This document shows positions 11,404-24,320 of a stretch of DNA of 64,000 bases, in pieces (within the stretch, counting starts at the first letter, position 1; each line of letters begins with the position of its first letter). The DNA comes from Fistulifera solaris (taxonomy: Eukaryota; Bacillariophyta; Bacillariophyceae; Naviculales; Stauroneidaceae): positions 915,038 to 979,037 of the forward strand of contig AP026167.1 in the NCBI GenBank assembly GCA_030295235.1, written 5' to 3'. The notes beneath the pieces are model-generated. The model made no database searches and had not been told where the DNA came from. It saw nothing but the letters and a program-made list of their open reading frames with translations. The position numbers and the translations under genes were made by a program.

Positions 11404-14400
11404 ATGACAACTCTATCCTCCTTAGGATTTACGTTGGTCGGCGCCGGCGGAATGGGAGCTATCGCGATTACTTTATTCGGTTTTGCCGTCAAAAGGAGAT
11501 CGCCCTTTGTTGCCCCTCGCGCTACGGCACGCCCCGCTTCTGTTATTTATCGTGGGGAACGTAATCCTTGGACGGGATGGATCCCCGAAACAATGAACTG
11601 GACGTATCATGAAATGCTGCAGGGAGTTGCGGGAACAGGAACGAGAAAACAAGGAAAGCATGGACGATTGTTAAATGTCACGCTCGATGGAATTGTTGTG
11701 CTGCGGTTTCACGCCTTGTGTATGCGTGTTGCCTTGTTTGCGACTGTTTTATTTCTATGCATATTGCTGCCTCTTTATGCGACGGCAGGGTGCGCGGATG
11801 CGCCCCAGTGGAAGGGTTGTGCAGGTACAAACGGCACTTTTACGGATTACGAACGCCTTACCATGGCCAACATTCCTTCAGTATTCACGCCCACCTATTC
11901 CACAAAAACCACAGGAACACCCGATGTCACCAGTGTCCGTGCTCGGCTATTCACGGTTGTATTAGTCTTTTGGATGCTGGTCATTTACACTTGTTGGCAA
12001 TTGCGACAGGAATGGCGAGAAATATTGGCAATGCGCAGAGTTTACTATCTCGAACACGATGTTTGGGGAGCCAGACAAGAAGAATTGAAGGAAACACTCC
12101 TATATAAATCCATAGAACCCATCCATCACAGAAGTAACAAGTCGAGCAGTACGCATTGTGATCAAGATGAACCGCATTTAATTCATCGTGATCCTTGGAT
12201 TCCTCATCCTGAACCCCGAGAAACGGTCCCCAATGTGGCTTTGTACAGTTTGTTAGTTGGGTGTTTGCCTTCTTTGCCGGATCATTCGTCGAAACAACAG
12301 GCATTGCATGCCGAACAAGATCAGCAACAGCCATCGTCGTTACTGGATTGGCAACTAGAAATGGCAGTCACTTTCTTTGACCATTGCATACCCAACAACC
12401 CTGGTTTCAGTTCCAGTGTCGCTGCGGTCACTATTATGCCATCGCCACAATTGTTAAGTAAAGCATGGCGAAAATGGTATACAGCAGCGGGAAAATTGCG
12501 ACGGTTGCGCTTTATACGCGATGTGATTGCGAAAAGGAGGAAATACGAAATTGCCATGCATGCACGGGAAGAGGCAGATATTGAAAGGGGCGACCGGTCA
12601 GACGACCGCGGAATAGAACAAGCCAAAGATGCCTTCTACGATCGTGATGAAAAGTGTGACGGAAATGATGACTTAGGCGTTGATTCAGAGGATACCTTTT
12701 CGCCTCCGTTCGATCTTTCTGACAATGATCCAAGTCATCCCAACGCTGGTATTTATCAAGACCCCACTCGTTATAAAGACTACTACCGCGCAGTATTGGG
12801 AATACTTGATGAAAACGACGACATTTACGAATTCTTAAAGTTTGGACCTGAGCAAGCTGCTGTGTATAGCCGCGAGTTCGCTCAAGCTGCTGCACCGTGC
12901 TGTCCACGGGGCTGCTTCGAATCGTACATTCGTGACAGCATGAGTATTGATGAGCTAGTCGATTTGGAACAAGAATTGGCTGAGCAGGTGCATGCGGCTA
13001 ATTTGGAACTGAAACGAGCGCGCCAGAAAGCAGCTGCTCTGCAAGTACCTGAGAATTCACCGAGTCAGCAAGCTGCCTTGATCGAATCGAGTTCAGTTTC
13101 TTTACCAAGGTTGAATTTGGAAGGCAGTCGACACCCCCAAAACACAATTTCTCGCAAATCTGAACGTCGCTCTAAGCCTACTTGGGACTATTTTGTTTCG
13201 CGTGACAATACTCTGGAAGCAAAGTTATATCAGAAACGAATAGAGAAGTCTCAATCTGAGATTACCCCCAATACTAAAAGCGGCGCAGCGTTGCGAATCG
13301 AAACCTTACCCAGTGTCGAAAGTGCGGAGTATCAAGAACAGCAAGAAGAATCATCCTCGGAATGGGATCAAGTTGTTGCATTGTTACAGGAACAGCAACA
13401 GTCCGTTCGCAGCAGTAGCGGATCCATGAGACTTCCCGACGGTCGCTGGCAGTGGCCATCCTGGAAAACGTTATGGGGAGCAACCCGAAAAACTCCAGCA
13501 AAAGCATGGCGCACTAACAAAGCGGTAGTCGAAAGCTTGTCACGAGACTCGACGTATGCAGTCGTAACGTTTACCTCGCGGCAAGCAGCCATTGCGGCTC
13601 GCCATTGTCTAACCGATGGTCGCGCTGCAAACCGATGGCTGACTTTGGAAGAACTGCCGATCCCTCCACTCGCCGACGCTCCTTCTTGCAATATCATGGC
13701 ATGTAGAAACTGCTGTCGTCCGCTGGCTCTGGGTGCGAATGAAAGGCAGAAGAATATTCGATTCATGATCGCCTTGGCAATGTTGGCTGTTATCTACACA
13801 TTATACACAATTCCTTTGACGGCTGCTTCAGAGTTCTTTTCACCTTCCCAACTGAATACGCTGTTTCCTGAACTTAAGGATTTGTCCGATCAGTATGGAT
13901 GGCATTTGTCTGGGTTATTATCGGGTCTAATCAGTGCCATCGTTTATACCACCTTCTTTGCTTTATGTCCCGTTCTTTTTAAAGCCATTGCTAATTTTGG
14001 GAGTAAGGCTACCAGTGTTGCGGGTGCAGAATTTCGTGCACTTCAGTACTATTGGTGGTTCATGGTTTTGACCGCTTTTTCCGGACAAATTCTGGCAAAA
14101 ATGACGCTCAGTGCATTTAATGAAGGCTTGAGTGTTGGAAGCGATCTTCAAAGTATTGTCCGAGATATTTCGCAAACGATTCCTTCCAAAGTTGCTCCTA
14201 TGTGGCTGAATTGGATTTTTGTTCCGAATGCTGGCCGTGTTACCGTTTCAATACTTACTCCAAGTGAATACATTTCTGTTTTCCTTTTTCCGAATGCACT
14301 GCTGTGCACGAATGGTGATGGGAGGCGGTCCTGGTTGCACCATGCCCTATCGTATTTATGTCGACAGCGGTGTGGTTTTTATGTGCATTTACGCGTTGGG

Positions 14401-15206
14401 ACCCGCAGTGCCCCTTGTTGCCCCCGCAGCCTTCGCCTACTTTTTTTGTCTGCCAGCCACTATTGCGGAGGAATTTAATCTTTGTGTATCGACCCAAGTA
14501 CGATGGAGGTGGACTTCGTTGGCCATTCTTGTTCGACATGACCATCTCTTCGATGATGTTAGGTAGCATTTTGCTTGCCGGACAGATGGGATTAAAGGAA
14601 GGCCTGGTTCCTGCTGGATTAGCAGCTAGTACTATGTTCCCAATCTTGTTGTTCCAGCGTGACATGCAGAAATGTTATCATCGAGCCTTTCAAGATGCTG
14701 CGCTGTTGCAAACAAGTTTGTTAGATGGCTGGAATGCAACTCAGACGTCTAGTATGATTGACCGTGAAGAGTTTCGCCGGTTCTTAGTGGATGCGCACAA
14801 AGCTGCTTACGTGCCCGTTTGTTTGGCAGCTACCGATACGGATGATTTCCTCACAGCTGAACCAGCTTTAGTGGTTCCATTGGAGACGGACTCTGATGCT
14901 TCTTTGCCTAAAGCTACGGCATCAGCTTCGTCACCATCGGAGAACAGCATCTTATTTTCACCCGACTCTGCCAGCGTAGAGATGCGAGAGTTTCGATCGA
15001 ATTCCTTGCAACGTCGATCCTCACAACAATTCGGAGCAACGCTCAGACGCATGCCTCTCATGGCTTCAACACAGCAATCGAGATTTGCCGAGAACACACC
15101 CCGTTTTTCGTCCTCGTCTCAATTAAGCAATAGACCCAGGATGTCTTCGTTCAGTTTGCCGAAACCAGCCGAATCATCCTTCAAGAAACCACTGAAGAGC
15201 GTGTAA
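11404..15206 (+). CDS. OSCA/CSC1-type osmosensitive cation channel (DUF221 family)
   Basis: The start MTTLSSLGFTLVGAGGMGAI gives the first membrane helix, followed by two more near residues 100-120 and 180-200, a very long cytosolic segment (about residues 205-780, acidic and Ser/Gln rich), and the channel core: FMIALAMLAVIYTLYTIPL, GWHLSGLLSGLISAI, PYRIYVDSGVVF, LRWPFLFDMTIS. The core order matches the family of calcium-permeable channels gated by membrane tension. VVTFTSRQAAIAARHCL near residues 720-735 resembles the RRM-like part of the cytosolic domain. Two +1 shifts break the frame, at the five-T run 14216-14220 and the seven-T run 14441-14447; each restores an aligned helix (LPFQYLLQVNTFLF; RRNLIFVYRPKYDGG). 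Ends in a Ser/Pro-rich tail. About 1,267 residues bridged. Confidence 0.9.
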
Positions 15207-16843
15207 GACGTTATTGGCTCACCCTGGTTATGGGCTTCCCATAGGCTGACTAATCGAATTTAAGCGATGGATGATTGAGTAGTCGTTCAAAGTTAAAGTC
15301 TAATTCTATTTTAGGTGTGATATAGGAACTTTCCGATGCGATTTGTCGGTCCCTTAATATCAGCAATCCAGCTGACACAATGCTTCTAGAAGCATGCTCT
15401 GAAAAGAGACGTCACAACAATTTCACATCTGTTTACTAACTCTTGACTCATTCACTATAAAGTGCTCATGTCTCTATCGTAAGACTTGATAGATGCAGTT
15501 GGTTTACGGAACCACAGAGTCCTCCACCATTCTATCGATTATGGTTTACAAAGCTTGAACGACATGATGATAGGATCAAGGCAAAGCAAACAGAGCATAC
15601 GAGGCAAGTTTTTAGATGCTGCCAAACAGCTTCACAGAGGGTTAAGCTGACGAAAGTAGACTTTAGCTTCTCAAAAGAACTAGATGTCTATAAACTGATC
15701 GCTAATTGCGACGCGTGAATGGAGGCACGACGATCGCTGGAAATGTCGCCGACGAGCTGCCAGGTGCAATACCACGGTAGACAGGAAATAATCGGTACAT
15801 AGCGTCTTTGAAAGATAAGTTGTCCTTTAAAGTTAGTCGGCTACCTAGCCCACGAGCCACGAGATACGAGATGCACAAGACTATTTCAAGAAGTCGCTCG
15901 TTTCTTGGCCTTGCTTTAGTTTTTAGTTCTCGGAGGAAGAAGGAGTTGTTCACTTTCCAATTTTTGTGAGAAGCCATGTGTTTTTACGATTAAAACTACT
16001 ACAGTAACTTGCTCTTGGTTCTTTTTAAAAAGTAGACTAAACACCTTACGATTTAGAAGATGACACAGAACTGGCAACTGGAAGAAGAGATACCACAGGA
16101 CACAGGACTGTTCCGCTACTCAAGGGTTTGATAAGTCAATTCACCCGGTAATTGTACTATAGAAGCGAAAGTATCTCTTTCTATTTTATTTTTGGAGATT
16201 ATTATTCTTTTAGGTCATTATGGAACACGGTGAGCGGTGAGCGGTACGTAGACTGTGGACAACCAGAAATCCTACTGCAACATTCAAATTCTAAATTTCG
16301 GTGTCTTCCTCTATGTTCACGGGAGCGCATCTCTGCTTGGTACATTTCTCTACTAGGAGATACGTGAAAGTATACAATTTCCCGCACCGTACTACAATCT
16401 TTTTGAATCTGTCAATAATAAACGATGCCCTTCGCTATTCTTTGTAATCCGAACTATGATGTCGAATGTAGAGCCTCCACAAACGGGTTCCGATTCGGTA
16501 CGGTCGTGATTGAAAAATTTGAAAAGACAAAGTGTATAGGTGCGTAATGTATTCGCCTGACCCCTGTGACATTTGCGATAAGGCGGCGAAAGCCGAAATC
16601 TTTTCTGTTGTCACGAAAGGTTTGCTTACCAAATCACGAACTCACGTTTTTAGTTACTCTCTACAACAAGAACCGTGATTCGAATTAGACAGAGAGAGAA
16701 TAAATAGTAATGATAGAACATTGGTACCGTACTTTCATCGGCCTGTGCCAAGATCCGCGAAAAGAAAAAGTCAAAAGCGGCCACAAGTTGATGAGCCCCT
16801 CACTCATCTCTTCTCACAATTTTCTTTTGAAGCACAAGAGATC
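15207..16843. other. Non-coding interval
   Basis: Short open frames on both strands have no recognisable domain or start context. Includes the two-copy heptamer GGTGAGC at about 16228-16242. No gene supported. Confidence 0.6.
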
Positions 16844-18222
16844 ATGAAGGTCTATCATCTTTTAACGTTTGTGGCAGCGTTTTCCTATGGAGTGAATGCT
16901 GTAAGTGTTTCGTTGTTGAGTTGCGTCAGCAAAGCTCTGATTTTGCTCGTCCTCACAAAATGCAAACCATCAGGCCGTCTTTCCTCCTTCTCGCTTTCCA
17001 TTCAAAGATATCATGGATGTTAAGGATATTCCTCAAATGATCACTATAACTTTTGATGATTCCATGCAACACGCCAAGTTTGCTACCATCAAGAAGTTCG
17101 TGTTAGACATTCAAGATAAGAGAGGATGCCCGCCGCGCATCACGCACTTTACTTCTTTTGACTGGACGCCCAATGCGAGCCGGTCAAGTTCATGTCGACA
17201 CTGGCCGTCGAGCAAGGCCACCACACGGGCATGCACACGGGCACACCGACCGTGGCTCAGATCAAGAGCGCCATGGATCAGTTGGAAGGTTGCGGTGTCC
17301 CCAAATCTGAGATCACTGGTTTTCGCACACCCTTCTTGGCCTCACGATGCAACAACGTTGGTCAACCTTGCCAGTCTTGACGTCATCTACGATACAACCC
17401 TGATCCAAGACGACGATGTCGCATCCGGTTACGGTGCCAACAATACGTGGCCTTTCACTTTGGAGAACGGTTTCACGGGAAGCATCAAATGCGGTGTCAC
17501 CGGCTCGTGCATCAACCAGTCGTATCCGGACATGTGGGAAATTCCGATGTATCGTTGGTGCGACACAAGCAACCGATTGCTCAATGATATCATGGACTAC
17601 CCCTTGTTCGCTGACGGATGTTCAGCAAATGTTTAATCGCCACTACAATGGCAACCGAGCTCCTTCGGAATCTACTTGCATGAACCGTGGCTCAACAAAA
17701 ATGGCGCAGCTCTCAAACAGTGGATTGAGCAGATCATGGCGAACTACAACGATGTCTACTTTGTCACCAACATGGATTTGCTTGAATGGATGCAGAACCC
17801 CGTTCCCAAGTCTCAGTATGTCCCAAAGGCCTGCAAGAGTCAAAGCGGAGATGTTTGGCTGCTTACCACCGGCTCCTGGATACAAATGTGATGGATGGGG
17901 TCAGTTTTTCGACTTTGCGACTTGCAAGTGTAGCTGCATGAAGAACTTTTGCCCAATTAACGGTGGGCCCAGCAATGGAGGCTTCTGCACGGACTGGAAT
18001 TGCCCTACCACACCTGTCGCTCCAGTTCCAGTTGCTCCGGTCGCTCCCACACCCGTCGCTGCTCCAGTTCCAACCCCACCTGTTGCTCCGACAACTCCCA
18101 CCGCGCCATTGGCCCCGGTAACCCCCACTGCCCCCGTGCCGGCACCGTATCAGCTCAAGGGCGCGGCAGCACGAGTAGCTTTGCCGTTCGCGGCAAGAGA
18201 CGTCGCTCCGTGGAGTCAATGA
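16844..18222 (+). pseudogene. Chitin deacetylase-like protein C, frame broken and lacking a metal-ligand His
   Basis: Exon 1 (16844-16900) encodes signal peptide MKVYHLLTFVAAFSYGVNA; intron 16901-16973; exon 2 begins AVFPPSRFPFKDIMDVKD. The domain follows in pieces: QMITITFDDS (motif 1), HHTGMHTGTPTV, TGFRTPF (motif 3), NNTWPFTLE, MWEIPMYRW, GIYLHEPW, DVYFVTN. The paralogues have HTLNH where this one reads HTGTP, so the second His of the usual H-[ST]-x-x-H zinc motif is missing. Frames change at about 17172, 17335, 17610, 17664 and 17843, far more often than in any neighbour. A Cys-rich segment (CKCSCMKNFCP) and a PVAP/TPTAP linker finish the protein, with no second module. It is either a true pseudogene or a pseudoenzyme plus assembly errors; the annotated end could be one frame off. 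Confidence 0.75.
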
Positions 18223-18437
18223 ATCAAGTTAAAGACGAAGTATTTATATATTCAACGTCGTGCAGGCAATAACAAAAATAACCTTTTGTTTGAATATTAA
18301 CAAAAGGATTCATTAGTAGCTTTCATGTGTTTATTCAATAGTGTGCAATCTGCAATCAAAACTTTGCTTTGAAAATGTGGTTTGGAAATGTGAGTCAAAA
18401 TGATGACCTGATCTCGACAACTCGACAACTCGATATG

Positions 18438-18983
18438 CTAGGCTCGTAAGACCGTTGGAGGAGCAGGCAGTACGGCCAGGGCCTTGGTGGTTTCAATAGC
18501 TGTGTTAGTCTTGCCCGCTGATGATTCACTTCTTGAGCGGGGTCGTGTACGAGAGGGCATAATAGGTGCAAAATCGGAGGCTGATTCACTTTTTGTAAAG
18601 GAAGACCATCGCATACAAGAGGAAATGTCGTGCTTATTTCGAACCGGCATGGAAGGAGAACAAGAATGGGAACGAGGCCGAGTGCAAGGAACTTGTTCTG
18701 ATGACCACCGCAGTTCTTTTGTTTCCTTTTCCGGTACAGGACATCCACTTTTACTGCCGCTGTCTTGGCAATAGAAGCCGTAACCGTCATCATCTTCGTC
18801 TTCATCAAAAGTACACTGATGGAGTGAAGGAGAATGACTTTCAATAGTAAGATCGTCGTCGTCGTCGGTGTGGCTCCTTTTCAGTTCCGTTAGTTTGTCA
18901 ACGACAACAATGAATTGAATAGGAGCTGCTGTTGGTTTCATCTTGCTAGATACACTATGAAATGTATTCTGCGACGGAAAGAT
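18438..18983 (-). CDS. Hypothetical acidic/Ser-rich protein
   Basis: An open frame reads MIFPSQNTFHSVSSKMKPTA, then IQFIVVVDKLTELK, an acidic stretch (TDDDDDLTI, DEDEDDDGYGFY), and a Ser/Arg-rich tail (TRPRSHSCSPSM, RTRPRSRSESS). The frame is open for 209 residues counting an upstream Met at 19067, but the start at 18983 avoids an implausible N-terminus. Composition changes along the protein are gene-like, yet no domain is recognised and the complementary strand is also open, so support is modest. Confidence 0.42.
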   Translation of the reverse strand: MFPSQNTFHSVSSKMKPTAAPIQFIVVVDKLTELKRSHTDDDDDLTIESHSPSLHQCTFDEDEDDDGYGFYCQDSGSKSGCPVPEKETKELRWSSEQVPCTRPRSHSCSPSMPVRNKHDISSCMRWSSFTKSESASDFAPIMPSRTRPRSRSESSAGKTNTAIETTKALAVLPAPPTVLRA

Positions 18984-19067
18984 CATGATGATTACTGTTA
19001 TTTTGGAACGGCAGGTGATGGGAAGATGAAGACTTTTTTTTAAAATGCAGCTAAAAGCCAAATGCAA

Positions 19068-20141
19068 ACGACGAAAGGCGAAAGAGGAAAGAGGAACGAA
19101 TAACTGCTCTACACTGACAGTAAGGGCCTTCGCACCCGCACTTTACCGTCTACTTTTTAGTATCACAACGCACTTTATTGGATGACGTGAAATACTTGAT
19201 TGAATACGCTTAGGGTAACTGAGACGTTTTTTACCTAAGGATTTTACGACGAGAAAGAGTCAAAAATGCAAAAATGCCCAAACTTCCGTTCACAACAACT
19301 TCGGGCACGGAAGTTGGACCATGTTGCGAACTTCCTAGAATTCCGCTCGTTGTCAAACTTCCGATGCTCGGTTCCCAACTGTCGATAAATTATACAGTAG
19401 AAAACCTCAAAGTGGACTAACGACTGGCTATCATTCCATAAATTCCATGATTGATGGTTGATGGTTGTCTGTTCTTATTACATCGTAGTCGTAGATCGTG
19501 AATCATGATTCCCTGGACAATAGCTTTAGGGTTTAGCCAATTAGCGTTTGGCATTGGGTATTGGGTTCTTGATCGTTGATCGTTTTTCATTACACCGCTC
19601 TCCGTAAAACGCAGGGCATAAAAAGTTCAACTTCCAACTTCCAACTATAGGAAGTCAAACCCGAAGCTAGAACAGCCCTACATGTAGCAGTCACTGTGTG
19701 TATCTAGCAGAGAGCATCGAGAATCGAGTAGATATATAATCGAAATTTTGATTCCTGATTCCCGATTCCAGTGACTTCTTCGGCGCAAGATTCCGCCGTC
19801 ACTTTGGTACACTTTTTGTTAGAGTGACTTTTCTCGTGGTGGTGTTGCTTGTTTGCGCTTCTGTGCTGCTGCGTCACGCCTGTTACTGACGACTGCCGAC
19901 GGACTACGGACCAACGCTTGTGTCTCTCTCATCCTCAGCGGACACTCGCCGTTGTGACTTGTGACTGGCTGTGAGGACTGTGGACTGTGCGAAAAAGAGA
20001 GGAGTTCGAGTTTGTGTTTTTCCACGTCGGCGTTTTTTTCCGTCTCTCATCGTTTGCTCATTTGCACGTTTCTTCTCGTTCTTTCTCTCACTCTCTTCCT
20101 TCCATTCCTTCTTTGCTTATCAATCAAATCATTTCATTACC
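19068..20141. other. Non-coding interval upstream of the desaturase
   Basis: Contains tandem CTTCCAA words near 19627-19645 and, close to 20000-20140, a pyrimidine-rich leader (TTTTCCGTCTCTC, CTCTCTTCCTTCC) expected for the 5' UTR of the desaturase. No gene supported. Confidence 0.55.
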
Positions 20142-21597
20142 ATGCCACCGGATGCAGATAAACTTCGTCAACGCCACGTAACGGCACAAGACGATCCGGC
20201 TACAACAACAACGACAATTCGCTCGGTTAAGGATTTGAAAGGCAACGAAATTGTCATTGACGGTATCATTTACGATTTGACGAACTTTCATCATCCGGGA
20301 GGAGAACAAATCAATGTATTTGGAGGAAATGATGTTACGGTTCATTACAAAATGATTCATCCGTATCATACGGCGAAGCATTTAGAGAAAATGACGGCTA
20401 TCGGCAAAGTAAATGACTTTCGTATCGAGTACGTTTCACAAAAAGTGTCAATCGTTCGCTTTTTTTTGGTACAAAAACTCATTCGTTTACACATTCTGCA
20501 ACAGATATCAGTTTGATACAGACTTTGAGCGAGAAATCAAACGTGAAGTCTACAAAATTGTCCCTCGCGGACGTGAATTTGGGACACCGGGATGGTTTTT
20601 TCGTGCCTTTGGTTACATTGCTCTCTTCTTTACCTTGCAGTACTTTTGGGTCGTTTCGGGTCCGACGGTACTTCTGGCCATCGCTTACGGCATGTCACAA
20701 GCTCTTATTGGTATGAATGTGCAGCATGATGCAAATCATGGAGCAGCTTCCAAGAAGGCTTGGATCAATGATATCCTCGGACTAGGAGCTGATTTCATCG
20801 GAGGAAGCAAATGGCTCTGGCAGGAACAACACTGGACGCACCATAGTTATACCAATCATGCCGAGAAAGATCCTGATTCTTTCAATGCCGAGCCGATGCT
20901 TCTCTTCAATGAATACCCCGCTGGTGATAGTCGCCGCAAATGGTATCACAATTTCCAAATTCTCTTTTTCTGGCCCATTCTTTCCGGATATTGGTTGAGT
21001 TCTGTCTTCAACCCCGAAGTTCTCGATCTGAATCATCGTGTCAGCGCCGGTGTCGGTGAACGCTGGATTAGTCCGCACGTCGCCTCGTCGCGCAAGTTCG
21101 CCATCTTCTTGCGAGCTCTCTACATTGGGACCAACATTGTGGCTCCCATTCATTTGCACGGTGTTCGAGTCGCTCCGCTCATTCTACTCATGGGAATTGC
21201 CGAATCACTTCATTTGGCCATTCTCTTCTCTCTCAGTCACAACTTTGAGACTGCCGATCGCGATCCGACTCTCAAGGCTCGTCAGACAGGACAACCCGTT
21301 TGCTGGATGAAATCGCAAGTCGAAACTTCCTGCACGTACGGTGGTTTCATCTCGGGATGTTTGACGGGTGGTCTCAACTTTCAAGTGGAACACCACTTGT
21401 TCCCTCGAATGAGTTCCGCTTGGTATCCGTACATTGCCCCCACGGTGCGCAAGGTGTGTGCGAAGCATGGAGTAAAATACGCGTATTATCCGTGGATCTG
21501 GCAAAATTTATGGTCAACGTTCAAATACATGCATGCGGCAGGAACGGGATGGCGACAGAAGTTGGCGCGAGAGAATCCTTTGAAGGGACAAATGTAA
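20142..21597 (+). CDS. PTD5: Delta-5 front-end fatty acid desaturase
   Basis: Exon 1 (20142-20428) and exon 2 (20505-21597), separated by a 76-base intron (GTACGT...CAACAG), encode 459 residues. An N-terminal cytochrome b5 domain carries the heme motif HHPGGEQ (about residue 46). The desaturase domain has the three His boxes QHDANHG, HWTHHSYTNH and FQVEHHLFP; Gln in place of the first His of box 3 marks front-end desaturases. The N-terminus (MPPDADKLRQR) and C-terminus (MHAAGTGWRQ, ARENPLKG) resemble the P. tricornutum delta-5 enzyme, which converts 20:3n-6 and 20:4n-3 to arachidonic and eicosapentaenoic acid in the ER membrane. No frame break. Regiochemistry is inferred from overall resemblance. 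Confidence 0.95.
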
Positions 21598-21751
21598 GCT
21601 CGGCGGTAAGAATGAGTGTTTACGTGCATGCATGGCCGAGTTACCAAGAGTATGTAGTTCGACACTATTAAAAGTGATTGCCTTAGAAACGCTTGTAGCA
21701 TGTATCACGCGATAAAGGTGATCTCATTATTTGTTCGTGTGTTACTATTCA

Positions 21752-22185
21752 TTACTTTTTTAAGATCGATGCATTTTCCTCTTCACCTATTCGTTCCTCC
21801 TCGTTCTCTAAATGGTCACGAAGTATCGGCAATTGCAAACCGGCACGAGCAGCAGCTCGACGACTCATTTCTTTTGCATCCAATTGATTCTCAGCACCTG
21901 TATCCATCGCGTATAGTTCGGCTCGTGCGTGTAAATCCTTTTGCAAGGCATGAAATCTCTGTAGTAATAAAAGTTGATTGCTGCTGCTGCTCTTCTGAAT
22001 GCTCTCACGAACTGATTTCAAGACAAAACCTTGAATAGCATTGTAACGTGCTGCTGTTGTTTGCTCTTTTTGATTGCTTTGGATTGTAAATGAGGCGCAA
22101 GCGAAGGTGTCTTTAAGAAGCGCAACAAACGTCGCACAGTCGTTTGTACTGTCGATTTCGATACCGTTGCTGCCGTTGGCGTCAT
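21752..22185 (-). CDS. Small hypothetical protein, frame broken once
   Basis: ATG at 22185 opens MTPTAATVSKSTVQTTVRR, then LLRFLKTPSLAPHLQSKAIKK; the frame must shift near 22040 (CAGCAGCACGTTAC) to continue RYNAIQGFVLKSVRES and end in AGLQLPILRDHLENEEERIG before the stop at 21752. Basic and helix-forming, about 145 residues, convergent with the desaturase gene. No family recognised; a short organelle-type protein is possible from the Ser/Thr/Arg-rich start, but that is speculation. Confidence 0.4.
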
Positions 22186-23014
22186 TTCTCGATTCGCTTA
22201 TAAGACTTATGCTTCTTCTTGTGTTTGTAAGAGATTAGATTATGTTATTCATTGATTATTCATTAACAATAAAATCATCGCATTGAATGGAGTACTTGTA
22301 CTTGTACCTTTACTGTACTCGATCCGCTCCGCTCTTTCTCGTTTGTTTCATCGCTTTTCCGGGATTGCCTTCGTTCTGTCATGAACCGCCGATATTCATC
22401 TCTGCAACGAAACTGCTACCAAACACCAAACCTTCGTTCGCTCTACTACTTGAGATCACAAAATATACATTTTTTCGGTATCACAGTGTCATTTTGCTCT
22501 AATGCATCTGCAACGCTATGAGTGATTTTGAGCTAGTGCGGTCGTTGTCTTCCGTATGTAGAATAGGTCCAAGTTCAAGGTGTTCGTTCTTGCAGGTACC
22601 ACGATTACTCTTCAGTCACGAAAAAACTTTCTTCCGATACCTACAGCCACTCAGCTAACAAGTCGTCTTCACTTGTTCTACAATCTTGCTCATCTAAAAC
22701 TGTCTTTGATTGAATACTCGTATTGCTTCACCATGCCGAAATAGCGTGGGTATCTTTCCATCCTTGATTTGACTCGGAATCAATCAGCTGTGGATAACAC
22801 GAGATCGCATACTACTTACTTGTACACTGATTTGTTTCCCAACAACCTATGTGAGCTACCAAAGCAGGCAACTAACTCAGCCAATACAACCACATAGTGA
22901 AAACCTTCAAAATATTAAATATATTATTCATTTGTCAATACACAACGTGATTAAGGATAGTAGTACACAGGTTGAGCATTAACACATACTTGACGTGCAA
23001 CTTTGGTTTCGTTC
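22186..23014. other. Non-coding interval
   Basis: AT-rich toward the right; TACTTGTACTTGTACC at 22293-22308. No gene supported. Confidence 0.6.
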
Positions 23015-24320
23015 TTACGCCAAGTTTCCGCCGGCAACCAAAGATTGAGATCCTCGCTTAATCTTGCGGTACAAGAAGTAAGAGTAGGCTCCGAAAGCGA
23101 TAGTGGTCATGGCAAAGATCCAAGCGAAAGCTTTGGCAGCACCGTTGCGGCCACCACCGTAGACACCGCTGCTCTTGCTGGCACTGGTAAGACGAGGCAA
23201 GACATTACCGAGGAATTCGCATCCGCTGGTGTCCTTGTTGGCAAAGGCCATTTTCGTCTCACACTTGACAGCCGACTGGTAAGATTGAGTGCAAAGATCA
23301 GTGACGGCGTAAACTTCCTCATAAGAGCCATCTTCGTTCTGGACCTGTTGGTTCTGGTTGTTGTTGTTGTTCTGAGTGTCACGGCAAGACATGCACCCCG
23401 AAGTCTTGATGATCGACTGGCTAGTGAAGGGCAAGTTGGATCCAGTGCGAGCAGAGTACAGGTTGTTGGATGCTTTGTTCGTGCAAGTATTGTCGTAAAA
23501 GACACCCAAATGGATGGATTTGCCGTTGTTGGCGCAGTACGGACCGACGAAAAGATTTCCGTAGTATTGACCGTTGTTGTTTCCGTTGTAGTACTGGTTT
23601 CCGTTTTCGTTGTTGGCGTTGTTGTTGTTGTTTCCACCCTCGATTTCTGCCATTGAGAAAGGAGAGACAATCAAAGTGAGACAAATCGAAATCTTAAGTC
23701 TTATCAACCGGCTTATCAACCGCCAACCGCACACGATGCATCAACTTACCTCGGCATTCCAAGTATCGCTGAATTTCAAACTCGGCTTCTCCCTCAGCTT
23801 GGGCGCAGTTGGTCAAACCCGCAGCACTGTAGCAGGCAGACTCGCACGCCTCGGCATCGTCAGCGTTGTCACAGACGCAGTCCTCGCGAGCCATTTCGCA
23901 AGCATACGCATCTTCCGAAAGCTTGGCCTCGGTGTAGGCGTCCACGAAATCAGCCATGTTGACGGCATACTCTCCGCCTCCGTTACACGAGTTGCAGGAG
24001 TTGGCCGGGCAAAGTGCAAAGCGAACCAAGTGTTGAGTGTACAAGATTCCTTCGTTCTGGTTGTTGCCGGCTTCACGGTTGAGCTGAAGCAACGAGTTGC
24101 ATCCCAAGTACTTGATCTCGTACTTTCCAAGGTAAGCGGCGTTTCCTTGGTTCTGGTTCTGGTTTTGGTTCAAGTGACGAGCAGGCTCGATGACGGTGGC
24201 CTTTCGCAACAAGGCTTGGCCCATGGCCGAGTCCACAGGAACGCTTCCCTCCGTAGAGATTTCCATTGCGTTGACTGCCAAGAGAGTTGTGAGCAACAGT
24301 GTAGTAGCAAAGCGGAACAT
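23015..24320 (-). CDS. Asn-rich single-pass membrane protein with Cys-rich lumenal part
   Basis: Exon 1 (24320-23750) starts MFRFATTLLLTTLLAVNAME, a signal peptide, and contains the first Cys-rich part (LCPANSCNSCNGGGEY, REDCVCDNADDAEACESAC). A 103-base intron (23749-23647, GTAAGT...GGCAG) joins in phase to exon 2 (23646-23015), which opens with an Asn-rich stretch (EGGNNNNNANNENGNQYY), a second Cys-containing part (CMSCRDTQ, VKCETKMAF) and a helix AFAWIFAMTTIAFGAYSYF near the C-terminus followed by YRKIKRG. The design is type I: lumenal/extracellular domain and short basic tail, about 400 residues. NQNQNQNQG and Asn-run linkers separate folded parts. No known family; cell-surface or endomembrane location is inferred. 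Confidence 0.8.
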
